A stretch of DNA of 8,111 nucleotides from Actinomycetes bacterium (GTDB taxonomy: Bacteria > Actinomycetota > Acidimicrobiia > Acidimicrobiales > RAAP-2): the NCBI GenBank assembly GCA_021826655.1, contig JAKAZC010000118.1, positions 1 through 8,111 of the forward strand, written 5' to 3'. The position numbers and the translations under genes were made by a program. Below are positions 5,656 to 8,111 of the stretch, piece after piece. Under the pieces are notes generated by a model. That model saw only the letters and a program-made list of their open reading frames with translations. It did not search any database and was not told the DNA's origin. Position 1 is the first letter of the stretch; the number at the start of each line of letters is the position of its first letter.

Positions 5656-7023
5656 ATGCTCACCCTCGAGACGCTGCCCCACCAGATCCGCTCCGGTGAC
5701 GTCCACACCGTCGTGGTCGCCTTCCCCGACCTCCAGGGGCGGCCGGTGGGCAAGCGGGTCACCGGCGCCTTCTTCCTCGAGCACGTGCTCGACCACGGGA
5801 TCGAGGCCTGCGACTACCTCCTGGCCTGCGACGTCGACATGGACCCGCTGCCCGGCTACGAATTCGCCAATTGGGAGTCCGGGTACGGGGACCTGCATGC
5901 CGTCATCGACCCCCTGACCGTGCGGCCGCTGCCGTGGCTGCCGGGGTCGGTCCTGGTCCTGTGCGACCTCCTGACACTGGACGGCGCCCCGGTCGAGGTC
6001 TCCCCACGCCGGATCCTGCGCCGCCAGATCGAGCGGGCCGCCGAGCGGGGTTACGTGGTCAAGTGCGCGACCGAACTCGAGTTCTACCTCTTCCTCGACT
6101 CCTTCGCCCAGGCCGGCGAGAAGCGCTGGCAGGACCTCACGCCCCACGCCACGTCGATCGAGGACTACCAGCTCCTCCAGACGTCACGCGAGGAGTACAT
6201 CATCGCCCGGATCCGCAACGAGATGACCGCCGCCGGGATCCCCATCGAGTTCTCGAAGGGGGAGGCCGGCATCGGCCAGCACGAGATCAACATCACCTAC
6301 GGCACCGCCCTCGAGGTCGCCGACCGCCATCTCGTCTTCAAGAACGGCGTGAAGGAGATCGCAGGCGAGTACGACCGGGCCGCCACGTTCATGGCCAAAT
6401 GGTCGATGGACACAGCGGGGTCGTCGTGCCACATCCACACCAGCCTGTGGGACGCCGAGACCGACGCCCCGCTCATGGCCCCACCCGCCGACGCCGCGTC
6501 GCCCTCCGGGTTCTCCACGGTCGGGTCCCAGTGGGTGGCCGGACAGCTGCGCGCCGCAGACCAGCTCGCGTGGTGCTTCGCCCCGTATGTCAACTCCTAC
6601 CGGCGCTACGTGCCCGACTCGTGGGCACCCACCGCCGTGGTCTGGGGCGAGGACAACCGCACGTGCGGGTTCCGGGCCGTCGGCCACGGGGCGGGGCGAC
6701 GGATCGAGAGCCGCATACCCGGGGCGGACGTGAACCCGTACATCGCGCTGGCTGCCGCCATCGCCGGTGGGCTGTGGGGCATCGAGCACGGGGTCGAGCT
6801 CACCCCGGCGTTCACCGGCAACGCCTACCGCGCCCCCGAGGTGTCCCGGATCCCCACGACCCTGCCCGAGGCCATCGCCAACCTCGAGGCCAGCGAGGTG
6901 GCCGCGGAGGCGTTCGGGCCCGACGTGCACCAGCACCTGGTCAACACCGCCCGCCAGGAATGGGCCAAGGCCAACTCCGTGGTGACCGACTGGGAGCTGG
7001 CCCGCAATTTCGAGCGGATCTGA
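5656..7023 (+). CDS. Glutamine-synthetase-like gamma-glutamyl-amine ligase (GlnA4/PuuA-type)
   Basis: A 455-aa protein of the GS superfamily that joins glutamate to an amine using ATP. The N-terminal beta-grasp runs to about residue 105 (FPDLQGRPVGKR at 23-34). The catalytic barrel shows metal ligands E140 and E142 (TELEFYLF), E203 and E210 (KGEAGIGQHE), H259 in SSCHIHTSL, NSYRRYVP at 313-320, and E351/R353 in RIESRIPGADVNPY. The adenylylation-loop Tyr motif of true GlnA is absent, and the overall pattern resembles actinobacterial GlnA4 (gamma-glutamylethanolamide synthetase) and PuuA more than housekeeping GS. ATG 5656 is chosen because it matches the usual family N-terminus and has a promoter-like hexamer 6 nt upstream; an in-frame GTG at 5620 would add 12 residues. 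It is divergent from the hydrolase-ALDH-SDR operon, which fits a shared pathway. The choice of amine (ethanolamine, polyamine or other) is inference. Confidence 0.93.
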   Translation: MLTLETLPHQIRSGDVHTVVVAFPDLQGRPVGKRVTGAFFLEHVLDHGIEACDYLLACDVDMDPLPGYEFANWESGYGDLHAVIDPLTVRPLPWLPGSVLVLCDLLTLDGAPVEVSPRRILRRQIERAAERGYVVKCATELEFYLFLDSFAQAGEKRWQDLTPHATSIEDYQLLQTSREEYIIARIRNEMTAAGIPIEFSKGEAGIGQHEINITYGTALEVADRHLVFKNGVKEIAGEYDRAATFMAKWSMDTAGSSCHIHTSLWDAETDAPLMAPPADAASPSGFSTVGSQWVAGQLRAADQLAWCFAPYVNSYRRYVPDSWAPTAVVWGEDNRTCGFRAVGHGAGRRIESRIPGADVNPYIALAAAIAGGLWGIEHGVELTPAFTGNAYRAPEVSRIPTTLPEAIANLEASEVAAEAFGPDVHQHLVNTARQEWAKANSVVTDWELARNFERI

Positions 7024-7062
7024 GGCCCGGCCTGCCTCGAGTCGCTCGACGCGCCGTCCTCC

Positions 7063-7101
7063 GCACGGGAGCAACCACCGGCGGTCGCCTCCGACCCGTG
7101 C
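7063..7101. repeat. Inverted repeat abutting the leu promoter
   Basis: GCACGGG at 7063-7069 and CCCGTGC at 7095-7101 are perfect 7-bp inverted arms separated by 25 bp. The right arm touches the -35 box TTGACG. This could be an operator for a regulator of leuA, or a long-loop hairpin behind the ligase gene. No U tract follows, so termination is unlikely. Confidence 0.5.
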
Positions 7102-7130
7102 TTGACGGTTGGTCGTGCCGCTGACACGAT
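7102..7130 (+). promoter_or_regulatory. Promoter of the leuL-leuA transcript
   Basis: TTGACG at 7102-7107, exactly 17 bp, then CACGAT at 7125-7130 give a good housekeeping-sigma promoter. Transcription would start near 7137-7139, at or just before the ATG of the leader peptide, so the leader ORF may be read from a leaderless end even though GGAGG lies at 7131-7135. Confidence 0.72.
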
Positions 7131-7138
7131 GGAGGGGC

Positions 7139-7174
7139 ATGATCCACTCGATCCTGGACCTCCTCCTCACCTGA
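7139..7174 (+). CDS. leuL: Leucine leader peptide, 11 aa
   Basis: The tiny ORF encodes MIHSILDLLLT and stops at TGA 7172-7174. Four of its 11 residues are leucine (CTG at 7154, CTC at 7160, 7163 and 7166) and two are isoleucine. It lies just after a promoter and before a hairpin, an intrinsic terminator and leuA. Such peptides act as sensors: scarce charged leucyl-tRNA stalls the ribosome on the Leu codons and changes folding of the downstream RNA. The composition, position and downstream structures make the call firm; the peptide itself probably has no other role. Confidence 0.85.
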   Translation: MIHSILDLLLT

Positions 7175-7175
7175 C

Positions 7176-7213
7176 GGCGAACGCCACATCGCGTTCGTCC
7201 GCAACCTCCTGTG
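7176..7213 (+). promoter_or_regulatory. Leader stem-loop with possible pseudoknot (LEU-element-like antiterminator)
   Basis: GGCGAACGC (7176-7184) pairs with GCGTTCGTC (7191-7199) to give 9 bp, including one G-U, around a 6-nt loop CACATC. The loop's CACA (7185-7188) is complementary to TGTG at 7210-7213, which lies inside the terminator's 5' arm, so a pseudoknot and the terminator would exclude one another. A conserved pseudoknot called the LEU element has been described upstream of leuA in most actinobacteria; identity with it is inferred from position and form, not from an alignment. The stem starts right after the leader stop codon, so a ribosome finishing the peptide would cover it, while one stalled at the first Leu codon would not. 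Confidence 0.62.
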
Positions 7214-7238
7214 CCTCCGGCCAGGGGGTTTTTTGTTT
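7205..7238 (+). terminator. Intrinsic terminator in the leuA leader (attenuator)
   Basis: CCTCCTG (7205-7211) pairs with CAGGGGG (7222-7228), with one G-U pair. Inside it GCC (7213-7215) pairs with GGC (7219-7221) around a 3-nt loop, with T7212 bulged. Six T residues follow directly (7229-7234), then G and TTT. This is a textbook rho-independent terminator placed 94 bp before leuA, so it attenuates leuA rather than ending the upstream ligase gene alone. Confidence 0.9.
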
Positions 7239-7247
7239 GCCGGGTGA

Positions 7248-8111
<864 letters not shown>

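Noticed and set aside
3266..5917. Very long (883-codon) plus-strand open frame opposite the ALDH and hydrolase genes
   Set aside because: It is an antisense shadow of two clear genes in GC-rich DNA. Its protein is low-complexity with no recognisable domain, while the minus-strand frames carry complete catalytic motifs.
7036..7048. TCGAG-TCG-CTCGA hairpin after the GS-like ligase as a terminator
   Set aside because: The stem is only 5 bp and has no following U tract. The strong terminator at 7205-7238 belongs to the leuA leader instead.

Overview
The window is GC-rich throughout (by eye about 70%), with densely packed genes on both strands. It has GTG starts, 4-base GTGA stop/start overlaps, apparently leaderless promoters and an actinobacterial-type leuA leader. 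This points to a high-GC Actinomycetota chromosome, perhaps an Acidimicrobiia-like lineage. That placement is an impression from protein style and was not tested by a search.

Left part (1-2103), minus strand. A 39-aa single-span membrane protein lies at 1874-1993, followed by a 12-span MFS exporter-type transporter at 468-1802. The transporter's stop overlaps the GTG start of an AMP-forming acyl-CoA synthetase-type enzyme (471-1, running off the window). The transporter's C-terminal tail is built from a 24-bp tandem repeat that ends at this overlap. Between 1994 and 2103 is a pyrimidine-rich divergent promoter region. A low-complexity 132-aa hypothetical ORF (2104-2502, plus strand) follows and converges on the next operon; the two stop codons share one CTAG.

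Middle part (2499-7023). A minus-strand operon encodes a PuuD-type gamma-glutamyl hydrolase (5563-4802), an NAD(P)-dependent aldehyde dehydrogenase (4699-3311) and a sepiapterin-reductase-like short-chain dehydrogenase (3314-2499). Transcribed divergently from a 92-bp intergenic region is a glutamine-synthetase-like gamma-glutamyl-amine ligase (5656-7023). Together they resemble a gamma-glutamylation route for amine catabolism: ligate glutamate to an amine, oxidise the free end to a carboxylate, then hydrolyse off glutamate. No PuuB-type amine oxidase is present in the window. The SDR is the only local candidate for the missing oxidation step, which would fit an amino-alcohol substrate such as ethanolamine, but this is inference.

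Right part (7024-8111), plus strand. A promoter (TTGACG, 17 bp, CACGAT) drives a leader encoding an 11-aa peptide with four Leu codons. A 9-bp stem-loop follows, whose loop can pair with the terminator stem, then a strong intrinsic terminator, and then leuA (2-isopropylmalate synthase, first 260 residues). This is a leucine-sensing attenuation system consistent with the pseudoknot LEU element known upstream of actinobacterial leuA.

A recurrent theme is a hexamer of type TAnnnT or nAnnnT exactly 6 nt before the start codon, with no good Shine-Dalgarno sequence, at five genes (39-aa protein, MFS, hydrolase, GS-like ligase, 132-aa ORF). This is the signature of leaderless transcripts. ALDH and leuA, by contrast, have proper ribosome binding sites. 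No tRNA, rRNA, CRISPR or insertion sequence was seen.
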